Positions 15,044-24,342 of a stretch of 36,098 nucleotides of DNA are shown here, in pieces. Numbering within the stretch: the stretch's first letter is position 1; each line of letters opens with the position of its first letter. Both the position numbers and the translations under genes were made by a program. This DNA comes from Clostridiaceae bacterium. GTDB lineage: Bacteria > Bacillota > Clostridia > DSM-8532. The notes under the pieces were generated by a model. The model was not told the origin of the DNA and made no database searches. It saw only the letters and a list, made by a program, of their open reading frames with translations. Location: the NCBI GenBank assembly GCA_012520855.1, contig JAAYNO010000030.1:1-36098 (forward strand), in the 5' to 3' direction.

Positions 15044-17263
15044 ATGAAGATTTTAGAAGGCTTGAATCCCGAGCAGAAGCAGGCCGTGCTGCATACAGAA
15101 GGCCCATTGCTTGTGCTTGCGGGAGCCGGGTCAGGAAAGACACGAGTTTTAACTCACAGAATAGCATATCTTGTTGAAGAAAAACTGGTACGTCCATGGA
15201 ATATACTGGCTATCACATTTACCAATAAGGCAGCCAGAGAAATGAAATACAGGATGGAGCAGCTTATCGGGCCTGAAGCCCTTAACATTTGGGTGGGCAC
15301 CTTTCATGCGTCATGCGTAAGGATTTTAAGGCGTGAGATTGAACGCCTCGGATATGATAGAAACTTTGTAATATACGATTCAGATGACCAGAAAAGTCTT
15401 GTTAAGACTTGCCTTGACCAGCTTAATATCAACGATAAAAATTTTCCTCCTAATTCGGTTATAAGCGAGATTAGCCGTGCAAAGGATGAATTGATATATC
15501 CCGATAAATTTAAACGTCTGTATGCCTCTGATTATAGAATGAGTAAAATAGCAGCTATCTATGAGCTGTACCAGAAGAGGCTAAAGGATAGTAACGCATT
15601 GGATTTTGATGATATTATCCTTCTTACTATAAAAGTTTTATCAGATTTTCCCGAGGTCTGTGATTACTATGCCAATAAATTTCGCTATGTTCTTGTAGAC
15701 GAGTATCAGGATACAAATACCGCTCAGTATATGCTGGTCAGCATGCTCGCAAGCAAGCACGGGAATATTTGTGTCGTCGGTGATGATGATCAAATGATAT
15801 ATGGCTGGCGTGGAGCTAACCTTCGAAATATTCTCGACTTTGAAAAGGATTATCCCAACTGCAGGGTCATTAAACTTGAACAAAATTACCGGTCCACAAA
15901 AACTATACTTGACGCAGCAAATAGTGTTATCAGAAATAATACAGGACGTAAGGCGAAGAAGCTATGGACAGAGAATGAAAAAGGGACGCTCGTAAACAGA
16001 TATGAGGCCGGTGATGAACATGATGAGGCTTATTATGTGGCAAGAGCCATGAAAAGCTTAAAAAGCTCAGGACGAAGTTACAATGACATGGCTATTCTTT
16101 ACAGACTTAACGCCCAGTCCCGTGTTCTTGAGGAAGTATTGATGAAGCAGGGGATACCTTATAAAATATACGGGGGATTAAAGTTCTATGCCCGTAAAGA
16201 AATCAAGGATATAATTGCCTGGCTCAGAGTTGTCCAAAACGGAAATGACGATATAAGCCTGAAAAGAATAATAAACGTACCCAGAAGGGGTATAGGAAAA
16301 ATCACGCTTGACAGGATAGAACAATATGCGGCTGCCGAAGATGTAAGCATGTACAAGATCATATCCAAGGCATCCGATTATCCCGAGCTTTCCCGGGCGG
16401 GGAAGAACCTGCAGGATTTCTATACTCTCACAGAAAATATGAAGGCTTTGGCAGCCCAGACAGAACTGGTTTCATTTATTGAACTGCTGATAGAGAGAAG
16501 CGGTATCATAAGAGAGTTGGAAGCCGAGATGACTGTTGAGAGCAGGACTCGCATTGAAAATATAAAAGAATTTATCTCGGTAGCCCAGGAGTTTGTAAAT
16601 ACGGCTGAGGAGAATCCTACTCTTGAAGATTTTCTGGCTCATATTTCTCTGGTGGCTGATATCGATGATACTGAAGAGGTTGGGGACAGGGTTGTTATGA
16701 TGACCCTTCATAGCGCAAAGGGTCTTGAGTTTCCGATAGTATTCATGGTAGGTCTGGAGGAGGGAATTTTCCCTGGCTACAGATCGGCTGCCGAGGAAGA
16801 CGAATTGGAAGAGGAGCGCAGATTGTGCTATGTTGGAATAACACGTGCTCAGGAGGAGCTCTATATTACAAATGCAAAATGCCGCATGATCTTCGGCAGC
16901 ACGGCATATAATCGTGAATCCCGCTTCATAAGCGAGATACCTGCTGAACTTATATCTGCGCCTGAGAATTGCCCCTCGAATGCCCGACCAGATAATAGCT
17001 ACCGAAAAGGAGGCAGTTTTATGCCTTCCGGAAAAATAGTGGACTTATCGGATCTTAAGGCAAGAATTAAGGAGTTCAACCGTTATTCGGGGGAAAGCGA
17101 TGCCTCGGTAAATGTTGGTGACAGGGTGATCCATAAAAAATTCGGTGAAGGGACGGTAGAAGCCAAGGTTTATGAAAGCGGCGATTTCAGGCTGGATATA
17201 AATTTTGATCAGTATGGAATGAAACGGTTGATGCAAAGCTTTGCCAGGCTTAAAAAAGTATAG
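15044..17263 (+). CDS. pcrA: ATP-dependent DNA helicase PcrA/UvrD
   Basis: A superfamily 1A 3'-5' helicase for excision repair and removal of transcription or recombination intermediates. Visible motifs: Q motif LNPEQKQAV, I AGAGSGKT, Ia TFTNKAAREM, II VDEYQDTN, III GDDDQMIYGWRGA, IV EQNYRS, V TLHSAKGLEFPIVF and VI RRLCYVGITRA. The C-terminal tail (about 690-739) has the PcrA Tudor-like fold GDRVIHKKFGEGTV that contacts RNA polymerase. 739 residues is typical. CGGAGGGA precedes the ATG; an in-frame extension to 15005 lies in the leader. The LexA box suggests SOS induction. A HAD hydrolase follows after 19 nt. Confidence 0.97.
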   Translation: MKILEGLNPEQKQAVLHTEGPLLVLAGAGSGKTRVLTHRIAYLVEEKLVRPWNILAITFTNKAAREMKYRMEQLIGPEALNIWVGTFHASCVRILRREIERLGYDRNFVIYDSDDQKSLVKTCLDQLNINDKNFPPNSVISEISRAKDELIYPDKFKRLYASDYRMSKIAAIYELYQKRLKDSNALDFDDIILLTIKVLSDFPEVCDYYANKFRYVLVDEYQDTNTAQYMLVSMLASKHGNICVVGDDDQMIYGWRGANLRNILDFEKDYPNCRVIKLEQNYRSTKTILDAANSVIRNNTGRKAKKLWTENEKGTLVNRYEAGDEHDEAYYVARAMKSLKSSGRSYNDMAILYRLNAQSRVLEEVLMKQGIPYKIYGGLKFYARKEIKDIIAWLRVVQNGNDDISLKRIINVPRRGIGKITLDRIEQYAAAEDVSMYKIISKASDYPELSRAGKNLQDFYTLTENMKALAAQTELVSFIELLIERSGIIRELEAEMTVESRTRIENIKEFISVAQEFVNTAEENPTLEDFLAHISLVADIDDTEEVGDRVVMMTLHSAKGLEFPIVFMVGLEEGIFPGYRSAAEEDELEEERRLCYVGITRAQEELYITNAKCRMIFGSTAYNRESRFISEIPAELISAPENCPSNARPDNSYRKGGSFMPSGKIVDLSDLKARIKEFNRYSGESDASVNVGDRVIHKKFGEGTVEAKVYESGDFRLDINFDQYGMKRLMQSFARLKKV

Positions 17264-17282
17264 TGACAATAAAGGAGAAGAT

Positions 17283-17927
17283 ATGATTAAAGCATTGATA
17301 TTTGATATGGACGGTGTGATAATCGATAGCGAGCCTATTCATATCCAATTGACGGTTGATGTATTAAAGGATGTAGGAGTAACGCCCCAGGATGATGAAA
17401 TTTATGAGTTTATCGGTGTACGGAATGAGGAAATGTGGGAGACACTGAAAAAGCGTCATGGTATTAATGAATCCATAGAGCAGCTTATGGCCAGACAAAA
17501 AGCCTATAAAATGGAGAGATTTATCAATAATAAACTAGAACCTATAGACGGTGTACTGGATCTTTTAAGAGCTGCCAAAAGAAAGGGGTTATCGATTGCC
17601 CTTGCAACATCTTCACCCAGGTATTTTGCCAAGTATATTTTAAAGGCAGTAAAAGCGGCAGTCTTCTTTGATGAATTAGTGACAGCCGATGAAGTCTCAA
17701 ACGGCAAGCCTGATCCGGAAATATATTTGAAAGCAGCAAGTGCTCTTGGTGTTTTACCTGAGGAATGTTTAGTGATAGAAGATGCTTATTACGGAATTCT
17801 GGCAGCAAAAAAGGCTGGGATGAAATGCATTGGCTTTAAGAATCCGAATTCCGGGAATCAGGATACATCAATGGCTGATTATGTGGTAACATCATTACAG
17901 GATATAAATCTTGATACTATTGATTAA
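17283..17927 (+). CDS. HAD-family hydrolase, beta-phosphoglucomutase-like
   Basis: A haloacid-dehalogenase phosphatase or mutase of subfamily IA with a helical cap. Motif I is DMDGVIIDSEP with nucleophile Asp8 and acid Asp10, motif II is ATSSPRY (Ser/Thr), motif III is the Lys in NGKPDPEIY, and motif IV is VIEDAYYGILAA. At 214 residues it fits beta-phosphoglucomutase and related sugar-phosphatases, but the substrate cannot be read from sequence. AAAGGAG (17271-17277) supports the ATG. It is probably co-transcribed with pcrA and the AAA ATPase. Confidence 0.88.
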   Translation: MIKALIFDMDGVIIDSEPIHIQLTVDVLKDVGVTPQDDEIYEFIGVRNEEMWETLKKRHGINESIEQLMARQKAYKMERFINNKLEPIDGVLDLLRAAKRKGLSIALATSSPRYFAKYILKAVKAAVFFDELVTADEVSNGKPDPEIYLKAASALGVLPEECLVIEDAYYGILAAKKAGMKCIGFKNPNSGNQDTSMADYVVTSLQDINLDTID

Positions 17928-17939
17928 AGGAAGAAGTCT

Positions 17940-19022
17940 ATGGATGATAACAACAATTCCATGAATAATGGCAGAAAACATAATGAGGAGCTTAATAATC
18001 TTCTCGACGAAATGGACTTGATCTTAAGGAGAAATCCTTTAAGAGGAGTTTATGATGATCTTTTCGGCGAAAAACTCCCTATCATAGACGATACGGTTCG
18101 ATCTGAAGCAGGGAGCGGACAGGATACCCAGTTTGATCCCGGCGGCGATGAATATCATTTTGACGACCATGATAATACAGCTCCTAAAAAAAGTCTTGAC
18201 GAGCTTATGGAAGAACTCAACAGTCTTGTGGGTCTCCAAAAAGTCAAGGAAGACGTAAAATCCCTTGCCAATGTCGTAAAGATAATGAAGATACGGAAGG
18301 AAAGAGGTTTGCCGGAAGTAGATATGTCCCTTCATCTTGTATTCACAGGAAATCCCGGAACCGGAAAAACTACTGTTGCGAGATTGCTTGCGGGTATTTA
18401 CAGAGAAATCGGGGTCCTTTCCAAAGGCCATCTTATAGAGGTTGACAGATCGAGACTTGTCGCAAAATACGTAGGCCAGACTGCCCCACAGGTAATGGAA
18501 GTAGTGAAGGAAGCCATGGGCGGCGTGTTGTTCATAGATGAGGCATATTCTTTAGTATCTCGCAGAGGCGAGAATGACTTTGGATATGAAGCGGTGGATA
18601 CACTGATCAAGGCTATGGAGGATCACCGGGACGATTTGATTGTAATAGTGGCCGGTTACCCGGACAAAATGGAGGAGTTTCTGGATTCTAATCCCGGGCT
18701 TCAATCCCGATTCAACAAATACATCAATTTTGACGATTATTCTCCTGAAGAACTTATGGCGATATTTAACAGAATGTGCGATAAGAACGGATATAAGCTG
18801 AGTGAGGAAGCCAGTGAAAAAGTAAAGCAAATGCTTGATTTTCTTCATGAAACGCGCTCCGACAGCTTTGCCAATGCCCGTACTGTCAGAAACCTTTTTG
18901 AAAAGCTTCTGGCAATACAGGCTGACAGGCTGGCTGATATGGAATCGGTAAGCAATGAGGATTTATCGCTGATCATCGAGGAAGACCTTGATAAAGTCGA
19001 GTTAAATGACCTTATGCGGTAA
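17940..19022 (+). CDS. SpoVK/CbbX-type AAA ATPase
   Basis: A hexameric AAA+ remodelling ATPase. Residues 1-90 are low-complexity and acidic with many Asn and Asp. The AAA core follows: LVGLQKVKEDV, Walker A GNPGTGKT (137-144), pore-region YVGQTAPQV, Walker B GVLFIDEAYSL (196-206) and arginine-finger NPGLQSRFNKYI. It resembles stage V sporulation protein K, but that label is often given to the whole CbbX-like group. With 360 residues it is longer than B. subtilis SpoVK because of the N-terminal extension. AAAGGAAG precedes the ATG. It ends 4 nt from the convergent ABC permease. Confidence 0.82.
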   Translation: MDDNNNSMNNGRKHNEELNNLLDEMDLILRRNPLRGVYDDLFGEKLPIIDDTVRSEAGSGQDTQFDPGGDEYHFDDHDNTAPKKSLDELMEELNSLVGLQKVKEDVKSLANVVKIMKIRKERGLPEVDMSLHLVFTGNPGTGKTTVARLLAGIYREIGVLSKGHLIEVDRSRLVAKYVGQTAPQVMEVVKEAMGGVLFIDEAYSLVSRRGENDFGYEAVDTLIKAMEDHRDDLIVIVAGYPDKMEEFLDSNPGLQSRFNKYINFDDYSPEELMAIFNRMCDKNGYKLSEEASEKVKQMLDFLHETRSDSFANARTVRNLFEKLLAIQADRLADMESVSNEDLSLIIEEDLDKVELNDLMR

Positions 19023-19026
19023 TTAT

Positions 19027-20190
19027 TCAACTATATCGTTTGTTCTTTCTTATCACCAGAGATAAGGAGAAGAAAGCCAAGGCAAAGCAGAGTATAATTG
19101 CAATATTCGATATAACAGGCTTTATATGAAAGAGATCAAATTGTGACAATTGAGCGATTTGATTATTAGCACTTACAAACCAGTAAGTGGGAATAAAGCT
19201 TGCTATTTTTAGAGTCGTTTTTCCCAAAAGTTCTGTAGGAACAAAAACTCCGCTTATAAAGCAACTGCCTAATACAACCACATTGGTAACGGCTGAAATC
19301 GCCCCGGATCCTTTAACTATGCTTCCGAATAAAAAGCCCATACTGGTGGCGCAAACAGTAAAGACCAGGGAATTAATGATAAAGAATACTGTGTTCGGGG
19401 TCATTACGCTATTCATGTCAAGAATGAAGCAAGCAATGATCTGTATCAGCCATGTTACTCCCGCAAAGGATAAACTTGCCAGAATGAATTGCAGATTGGA
19501 TTTCGTTTCGCTTATAGGGGAGCAGGCCATTCTGTTCTTCAAGTCCCTATTGTTAAAAGCTAACATAATGGCTGACATACCTAAAATCAAAACTGAACTG
19601 AGGGAATAAGCCATATAGTTGTATGAATAAGCAATATTATACAAATCAGTATTAGTCTGAGCAGGCAGCACTGTTACTGCTGCTTCCTCAGAAAGATTGG
19701 CGCTCAGGTATGCAACCAGGCCTTCCTGTGTGATATTATCCATATGCTCCATATAAATTTTAGCAGTATTAAGATATTTATCTACAGAAAGATCAATGTA
19801 AGCATTGCTTGCAGAATCGGGCAACATGGTTTTTTCAAGGTATATTTCTTCCCCGGTCATGAACTTTTGGGTAAACCCTTCAGGTACACGCAGGATGTAA
19901 ACGACCCTTCTAAAGAACAATGCATCCTGCAGGGCATCTTTCTGATCCGGGATATCAATGAAATTAGCCACCTTGCTGAGTTCATCCTTAAGCCCTTCGA
20001 TCAGGGGGCTGTCTTCCTCACTGATGAATGCAATATTTGACTTATTACTAATAAATTCATTCCCGGCTTTCTGCTGGTTTGCCGCAGTTGAAGATACCAA
20101 TATCGAAACACCAAGGAATACAATGATATAAATGAGTAAGGTCGGAATATTCTTTTTTATGATTTTTATACACAAATTATAAACTGGCAT
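19027..20190 (-). CDS. ABC-2 type permease, second subunit
   Basis: A membrane subunit of an ABC exporter. It has one N-terminal transmembrane helix (about 14-34), a large extracytoplasmic domain (about 35-190), then five or six C-terminal helices (about 195-380), the YhgE/Pip or LnrM/LnrN-like layout. The conserved FISGVFVPTELL segment before the last helices is typical of ABC-2 permeases. 387 residues. It overlaps the preceding permease by 14 nt, so the two are translationally coupled. It is the last gene of a three-gene minus-strand operon. Confidence 0.85.
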   Translation of the reverse strand: MPVYNLCIKIIKKNIPTLLIYIIVFLGVSILVSSTAANQQKAGNEFISNKSNIAFISEEDSPLIEGLKDELSKVANFIDIPDQKDALQDALFFRRVVYILRVPEGFTQKFMTGEEIYLEKTMLPDSASNAYIDLSVDKYLNTAKIYMEHMDNITQEGLVAYLSANLSEEAAVTVLPAQTNTDLYNIAYSYNYMAYSLSSVLILGMSAIMLAFNNRDLKNRMACSPISETKSNLQFILASLSFAGVTWLIQIIACFILDMNSVMTPNTVFFIINSLVFTVCATSMGFLFGSIVKGSGAISAVTNVVVLGSCFISGVFVPTELLGKTTLKIASFIPTYWFVSANNQIAQLSQFDLFHIKPVISNIAIILCFALAFFSLSLVIRKNKRYS

Positions 20191-21313
20191 ATTTTCGCCT
20201 CCTTACGATCAAGTAGATCAATGCGCTAAAAAGCACAGTAAAGCCTGATAGAACGCCAATATTCAGCGCATATCTGTAGAGATTGTCCAGGTAATACAGA
20301 CTGTAAAAAGCGTCAGTCAGCAGATTCACCGGGTTGATCCAGGATATGATGGGTGCGTTCCGGCTTATTGTATATTTGATATCCGTAGACATCATGCCTG
20401 CAAGGAAAGAGCCAAGCATTGATACGCCAATCAAAACTGCAATTTTTATACCCTCGGATTTTTTCACAACAGCGCTTACAAAAGCACCAAAGAATACTCC
20501 GGCAATTGAACCTATAATTGTTGTAAGCAACACGAGCCCGGCTCTCGGTCCGAAATCGATATTCAGAACATAGCGGACAAAGGCCAGCAATGACAGCATC
20601 TCGATAAAATGAATAAGTAATGCCGCACACATGCTGGATAAAAATGCTTTAAGCTTATGAACCGGAGCTATGTTTATTCTTGCGGCAAGTGGAGAAATAT
20701 CTGCCTGTATGTCGGTTGTTTCCCGCATCCCGAAGAAGCTGCCATACATACACGCCATTGCGATCAATGTGTAGAAAAAGTTGACCACGATGTCAGGTTT
20801 CCCGCCTGCTCCGGATACTTCCTTTATATAATTCTTTCTATCCTTCAAGCTTTCTATAACTTCCTGATACTTCTGAGGGTTGCTTTTAAGCACGGTTTCC
20901 ACTGCTCCAAAAGTTTGGGAATAGTTATCAAGAAAGCTTTTAATTATGCTTTGATGTATTCCGGACTCCTTCACAACCAATTCCATTGGAGTTCCGTCTA
21001 TAATATATCCTTTTATGGAGTTGTCATCGAGCAGCCTTTTTGCTTCATCCCCGGTTGCCAATGTAAGGTTGAACAATCTGTCGTCACCTTTGGAAGCTTC
21101 CTCCAGAGCTGTCCGGAAATACTGATCCTCCTGATACCGGGAGTCGTTCACTACAGCGATGTCTATTCCCTGGAATGCGTCTCCTTTTCCGATGTTTGAC
21201 AAGGCAAGATAGAAAAACAAAGCCAGTGCCAGAGGGAAAGCAAAAGTCCAGAAAATGGTTTCCTTATCCCGCAGAAGACATTTTAATCTGTTTAAAAAAA
21301 TATGGGCAAACAT
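20177..21313 (-). CDS. ABC-2 type permease, first subunit
   Basis: A membrane subunit paralogous in layout to the next gene: an N-terminal helix (about 19-38, FWTFAFPLALALFFYLAL), an extracytoplasmic domain and about six C-terminal helices ending in RRRKY. The ATG at 21313 is chosen because GAGAGGTG lies just upstream; a TTG at 21328 would overlap the ATPase stop. It has 378 residues. It forms one exporter with the ATPase upstream and the second permease downstream. Confidence 0.85.
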   Translation of the reverse strand: MFAHIFLNRLKCLLRDKETIFWTFAFPLALALFFYLALSNIGKGDAFQGIDIAVVNDSRYQEDQYFRTALEEASKGDDRLFNLTLATGDEAKRLLDDNSIKGYIIDGTPMELVVKESGIHQSIIKSFLDNYSQTFGAVETVLKSNPQKYQEVIESLKDRKNYIKEVSGAGGKPDIVVNFFYTLIAMACMYGSFFGMRETTDIQADISPLAARINIAPVHKLKAFLSSMCAALLIHFIEMLSLLAFVRYVLNIDFGPRAGLVLLTTIIGSIAGVFFGAFVSAVVKKSEGIKIAVLIGVSMLGSFLAGMMSTDIKYTISRNAPIISWINPVNLLTDAFYSLYYLDNLYRYALNIGVLSGFTVLFSALIYLIVRRRKYASL

Positions 21314-21324
21314 GGCGGCACCTC

Positions 21325-22257
21325 TCAATCTCTTAATTCCTTACCGGTGATTTCAAGGAAAACATCGTTAAGTGTGGGTAGCTCCGAATAAATTTTTCCA
21401 AATTGGATATTTTCCCTTTTTATGAACTCAAGAACGTTTTCTAGATTATTTTTGCCTTTGATGGATTTGATCTCGATCAGAGGATCGTTATACTCGGCCG
21501 AGACAATATTGGGCAGTTGTCTCAGCCTGGCAAATTGTTCTTCCGAAATGTCATAGGATTCCACTGTGATTTTCTCTCCCAATGAAATCATAGCCTTCAG
21601 CTCTTCCTTGGTACCCGTCGCAATTGCTTTCCCCTTGTCGATGATCATGATACGGCTGCAGATCTGTTCAACCTCCTCCATATAATGTGAGGTGTATATT
21701 ATAGTAGCTCCTTTTGCATTAAGCTCCTTGATGCCTTCCAGTATTTTGTTGCGGCTTTGCGGATCAACAGCGACAGTTGGCTCATCAAGTATAATCAGCT
21801 TCGGCTTGTGTGCAATACCGCATGCTATGTTCAGCCTTCTCAACAGGCCGCCGCTTAACTTCTTCGGCCGAAAATTTCTAAACTCATTCAGGTCCGCAAA
21901 TTCCATGGCTTCTTCCACAAGCTTCTTCTTAAGATTGCGATCCTTTACATAAAGTCCGCAGAAATACTCAATGTTTTCATAAACCGTCAACTCATTATAT
22001 ACTGCGACATTCTGCATGACGATCCCAATGTCGCGCTTGATATGATAGGCTTCCGGTGTCATGAGTTCACCAAATACCTCGATCTCGCCTTTGTCATACT
22101 TAAGCAGCGAAAGAATACAATTGATCGCAGTTGTTTTACCTGAGCCGTTTGGACCCAGCAGTCCGAAAATCTCACCTTCCTTTATCGAAAAAGAAAGATG
22201 GTCCAGAGCAATCAGGTCTCCATATCGTTTCACCAGATTTTTGACTTTTATTACCAT
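21325..22257 (-). CDS. ABC transporter ATP-binding protein
   Basis: The nucleotide-binding subunit. Walker A GPNGSGKT (35-42), Q-loop VMQN, signature LSGGLLRR (134-141), Walker B LIILDEP (154-160), D-loop AVDPQSR and H-loop His191. The C-terminal 80 residues form the DrrA-like extension common in antibiotic exporters (TLNDVFLEITGKELRD). GGAGG precedes the ATG. First gene of the minus-strand exporter operon and divergent from the two-component genes, an arrangement typical of drug- or lipid-inducible exporters such as LnrLMN. Confidence 0.93.
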   Translation of the reverse strand: MVIKVKNLVKRYGDLIALDHLSFSIKEGEIFGLLGPNGSGKTTAINCILSLLKYDKGEIEVFGELMTPEAYHIKRDIGIVMQNVAVYNELTVYENIEYFCGLYVKDRNLKKKLVEEAMEFADLNEFRNFRPKKLSGGLLRRLNIACGIAHKPKLIILDEPTVAVDPQSRNKILEGIKELNAKGATIIYTSHYMEEVEQICSRIMIIDKGKAIATGTKEELKAMISLGEKITVESYDISEEQFARLRQLPNIVSAEYNDPLIEIKSIKGKNNLENVLEFIKRENIQFGKIYSELPTLNDVFLEITGKELRD

Positions 22258-22287
22258 ATAAATACCTCCGATACTGTTTCTATACTA

Positions 22288-22316
22288 ATGATATCTTTCT
22301 GAAGGAATGGTTGTAA
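22288..22316 (-). promoter_or_regulatory. candidate promoter of the ABC operon
   Basis: On the minus strand TTACAA (22316-22311), 17 nt, TATCAT (22293-22288). A weak -35 with a good -10 is what an activator-dependent promoter shows. The palindrome at 22340-22353 lies upstream. Confidence 0.45.
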
Positions 22317-22339
22317 GTGCCATGAATCACAACTTTGAT

Positions 22340-22353
22340 ATGACAATTGTCAT
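22340..22353. promoter_or_regulatory. 14-bp palindrome, putative response-regulator site
   Basis: ATGACAATTGTCAT is a perfect palindrome centred about 30 bp upstream of the -35 of the ABC promoter, where a NarL-type activator would bind. A half-site ATTGTCAT recurs at the start of the kinase gene (about 22634-22641). Assignment to the neighbouring regulator is inference. Confidence 0.45.
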
Positions 22354-22359
22354 GAGTAT

Positions 22360-22394
22360 AGTGAGTATAGGGGACGGTCCTCTTTACTCATTTT
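22360..22394 (+). repeat. 35-bp hairpin repeat, copy 2
   Basis: AGTGAGT and ACTCATT arms with the GGGGACGG core. It differs from the copy at 13174-13208 at three positions. It is in the 383-nt divergent spacer between the ABC operon and the kinase, not next to a stop codon. Confidence 0.75.
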
Positions 22395-22454
22395 AATGTC
22401 ATGCTATTTGATTAATATGAAGTATTAAGCACTATTTTAGCTGCGTAGCATTAC

Positions 22455-22492
22455 TTGTCATTCTGTACAAAACGAAGTGAAGTGAAGAATCT
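22455..22492 (-). repeat. AGATTCTTC...AGAATGACA repeat copy, inverted
   Basis: On the minus strand it reads AGATTCTTCACTTCACTTCG, then CAGAATGACA, matching the 13303 and 2987 copies. It is followed at once by another copy (22502-22555). Confidence 0.6.
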
Positions 22493-22501
22493 GAACTGAC
22501 C

Positions 22502-22555
22502 CTGTCATTATGATAGGATGAAACGACTAAAAGTCGTCAGACCGAAGGATCTTAG
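22502..22555 (-). repeat. diverged repeat copy, inverted
   Basis: On the minus strand it begins CTAAGATCCTTCGG, has an internal hairpin GACGACTTTTAGTCGT, and ends ATAATGACAG. It resembles the 4053-4109 copy more than the adjacent one. Confidence 0.55.
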
Positions 22556-22569
22556 GAACAATTCCCGTA

Positions 22570-22598
22570 TTGTGTTCAGGGGATATAAATGATATTAT
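22570..22598 (+). promoter_or_regulatory. possible promoter of the kinase-regulator pair
   Basis: TTGTGT (22570-22575), 17 nt, TATTAT (22593-22598), about 43 nt before the kinase ATG. The -35 is weak. Confidence 0.4.
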
Positions 22599-22640
22599 GC
22601 AAACTAAAGGGAAAGTATGAAATAGCAAGGAATTATTGTC

Positions 22641-23738
22641 ATGAAAAAGTACACAGGTCTGGTCGACAAGCTTATATTGTTTATATGCTGTCTGGTTGTG
22701 TATTTATGTCAGACGGCGTTTAGGATCAATGCCGCTATAGTGCTCATTAGTTTAATAATCGGCTGTCTGTTAAGCTATTTTGATGATTACAGAATAAAAA
22801 CCTTTCTAACAGTGAGTTTTATTATTCTTACCGGATTCTTTACCGGCTTTATGTTTTTTATCCCTCTTATTGCTTTTGATATGACGAATCATAAACTGCA
22901 GGCTTTTAATCTCCTTGCTTTTATACCACTTGCTAATTTCTTTAGTAGTCCAAACCTTATATTGCCTGTAATAATTTGCATTATGGCTGCTTTTTCAATA
23001 CTTTTGAGATATCATATTGATACAGGGTGCAGAATAGAAACCATGTATAAAAATCTAAGCGATACCGCAAGAGAAATGTCTATCCAATTGGAAAAACAGA
23101 AAAACGATCTGCTTGAAAAGCAGGATAATGAATTAAGTCTCGCTACAATGAACGAGCGTAATCGTATAGCAAGAGAGATACACGATAATGTGGGGCACCT
23201 GTTGTCCAGCGCGATTTTGCAATCAGGTGCGCTTAAAACTCTCAATAAGGATGATAAGCTTAATCAAAATATACAAGCTCTTCATGAAACATTGACTCAG
23301 GCTATGAACAACATAAGAAACAGTGTTCATAAGCTATATGACGAATCTGTTGATTTAAATGCGAAGTTTACTGAAATCATTGATAATTTTTCTTTCTGTG
23401 AAATCGTTTATGACTATAACATTAGCGAAAACCCCGATAAAAAAGTAAAATACGCATTTCTATCGATCCTGCAGGAAGCGCTTACCAATATAATGAACCA
23501 TTCGGATGCGACCGAGGTAAGAGTTATCCTTAATGAGCATCCGGCTCTTTACCAATTGATCATAAGGGATAACGGGAAAGTTAAGAAATTTGATACAAAT
23601 GATGGTTTGGGAATCATAAGCATGGTTGACAGAGTCCATTCTTTGAACGGAAACATAAATATAATAACAACAAATGGTTTTGAGATTTTTATTGCCATAC
23701 CCAAGGAGGCTCAAGACAATGAGAGTATTGATAATTGA
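22641..23738 (+). CDS. Sensor histidine kinase, DesK/NarL type
   Basis: A membrane sensor with about five N-terminal helices (9-125) and almost no extracellular domain, so it probably senses within the membrane. A coiled-coil linker (140-170) leads to a HisKA_3 dimerisation domain with phospho-acceptor His181 in REIHDNVGH, then the ATPase domain: N box QEALTNIMNHS (278-288), DNGK and DGLGI. 365 residues. AAGGAA precedes the ATG. The regulator gene overlaps its end by 20 nt. Opposite lies an ABC exporter, so it probably senses that exporter's substrate or membrane damage. Confidence 0.9.
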   Translation: MKKYTGLVDKLILFICCLVVYLCQTAFRINAAIVLISLIIGCLLSYFDDYRIKTFLTVSFIILTGFFTGFMFFIPLIAFDMTNHKLQAFNLLAFIPLANFFSSPNLILPVIICIMAAFSILLRYHIDTGCRIETMYKNLSDTAREMSIQLEKQKNDLLEKQDNELSLATMNERNRIAREIHDNVGHLLSSAILQSGALKTLNKDDKLNQNIQALHETLTQAMNNIRNSVHKLYDESVDLNAKFTEIIDNFSFCEIVYDYNISENPDKKVKYAFLSILQEALTNIMNHSDATEVRVILNEHPALYQLIIRDNGKVKKFDTNDGLGIISMVDRVHSLNGNINIITTNGFEIFIAIPKEAQDNESIDN

Positions 23739-24342
23739 TGATGACAAGTTAGTGGTAGAATCTCTCAAAACCATATTGGAAGCCGATGGAGATATTGAGA
23801 TTGTCGGTACCGGTTATAGTGCCGATGAAGCAATTGAGCTATATGACTCTTTAAAGCCTGATGTTCTTCTTATGGATATCAGGATGAAGGGGAAGACCGG
23901 CATAGATGCGGCAAAAACTATAATCGAAAAAGACAGCTCGGCTAAAATTCTTTTCCTGACAACCTTTTCCGATGATGAATATATCGCACAGGCTTTTATA
24001 ACAGGAGCCAAAGGCTATATTATAAAACAGGATTTTGAAAGCATTAATTCTGCGATCAAGGCTGTTTTTCTGGGACAGAGAGTATTCGGTGATGAGATTA
24101 TTGCCAGAATACCTGCACTTATAAATAGCAACGGAATAAAGCCAGAAAGACTAAAGACCCATCTGACAGAAAAAGAGATGGAGATCGTGGTCCACGTAGC
24201 AAACGGTTTATCTAATAAGGAAATCTCAGAAAAGATGTTTCTAGGTGAAGGAACTGTCAGAAATTATATCAGCACCATCCTTGAAAAGCTGGATTTGAGG
24301 GACAGAACCCAGCTGGCGATATTTTACTACAAAAACCTGTGA
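23719..24342 (+). CDS. NarL/LuxR-family response regulator
   Basis: Receiver domain with the acidic cluster DDD (7-9), phospho-acceptor Asp53 in LLMDIRM and the conserved Lys in IIKQD. The C-terminal LuxR-type HTH reads LTEKEMEIVVHVANGLSNKEISEKMFLGEGTVRNYISTILEKL. The ATG at 23719 gives 207 residues; GGAGGC lies upstream and the start overlaps the kinase by 20 nt. It is the likely activator of the divergent exporter. Its TGA is the first bases of the 246-bp inverted-repeat element. Confidence 0.93.
   Translation: MRVLIIDDDKLVVESLKTILEADGDIEIVGTGYSADEAIELYDSLKPDVLLMDIRMKGKTGIDAAKTIIEKDSSAKILFLTTFSDDEYIAQAFITGAKGYIIKQDFESINSAIKAVFLGQRVFGDEIIARIPALINSNGIKPERLKTHLTEKEMEIVVHVANGLSNKEISEKMFLGEGTVRNYISTILEKLDLRDRTQLAIFYYKNL

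Noticed and set aside
20657-21199. 180-codon plus-strand ORF over the ABC permease
   Set aside because: It is antisense to a clear membrane protein gene and is Cys/Phe/Tyr-rich in the way typical of shadow frames.
22258-22640. Hidden small gene in the divergent spacer
   Set aside because: The space is accounted for by a promoter, a palindrome and three repeat copies; no frame has a ribosome-binding site with coding character.
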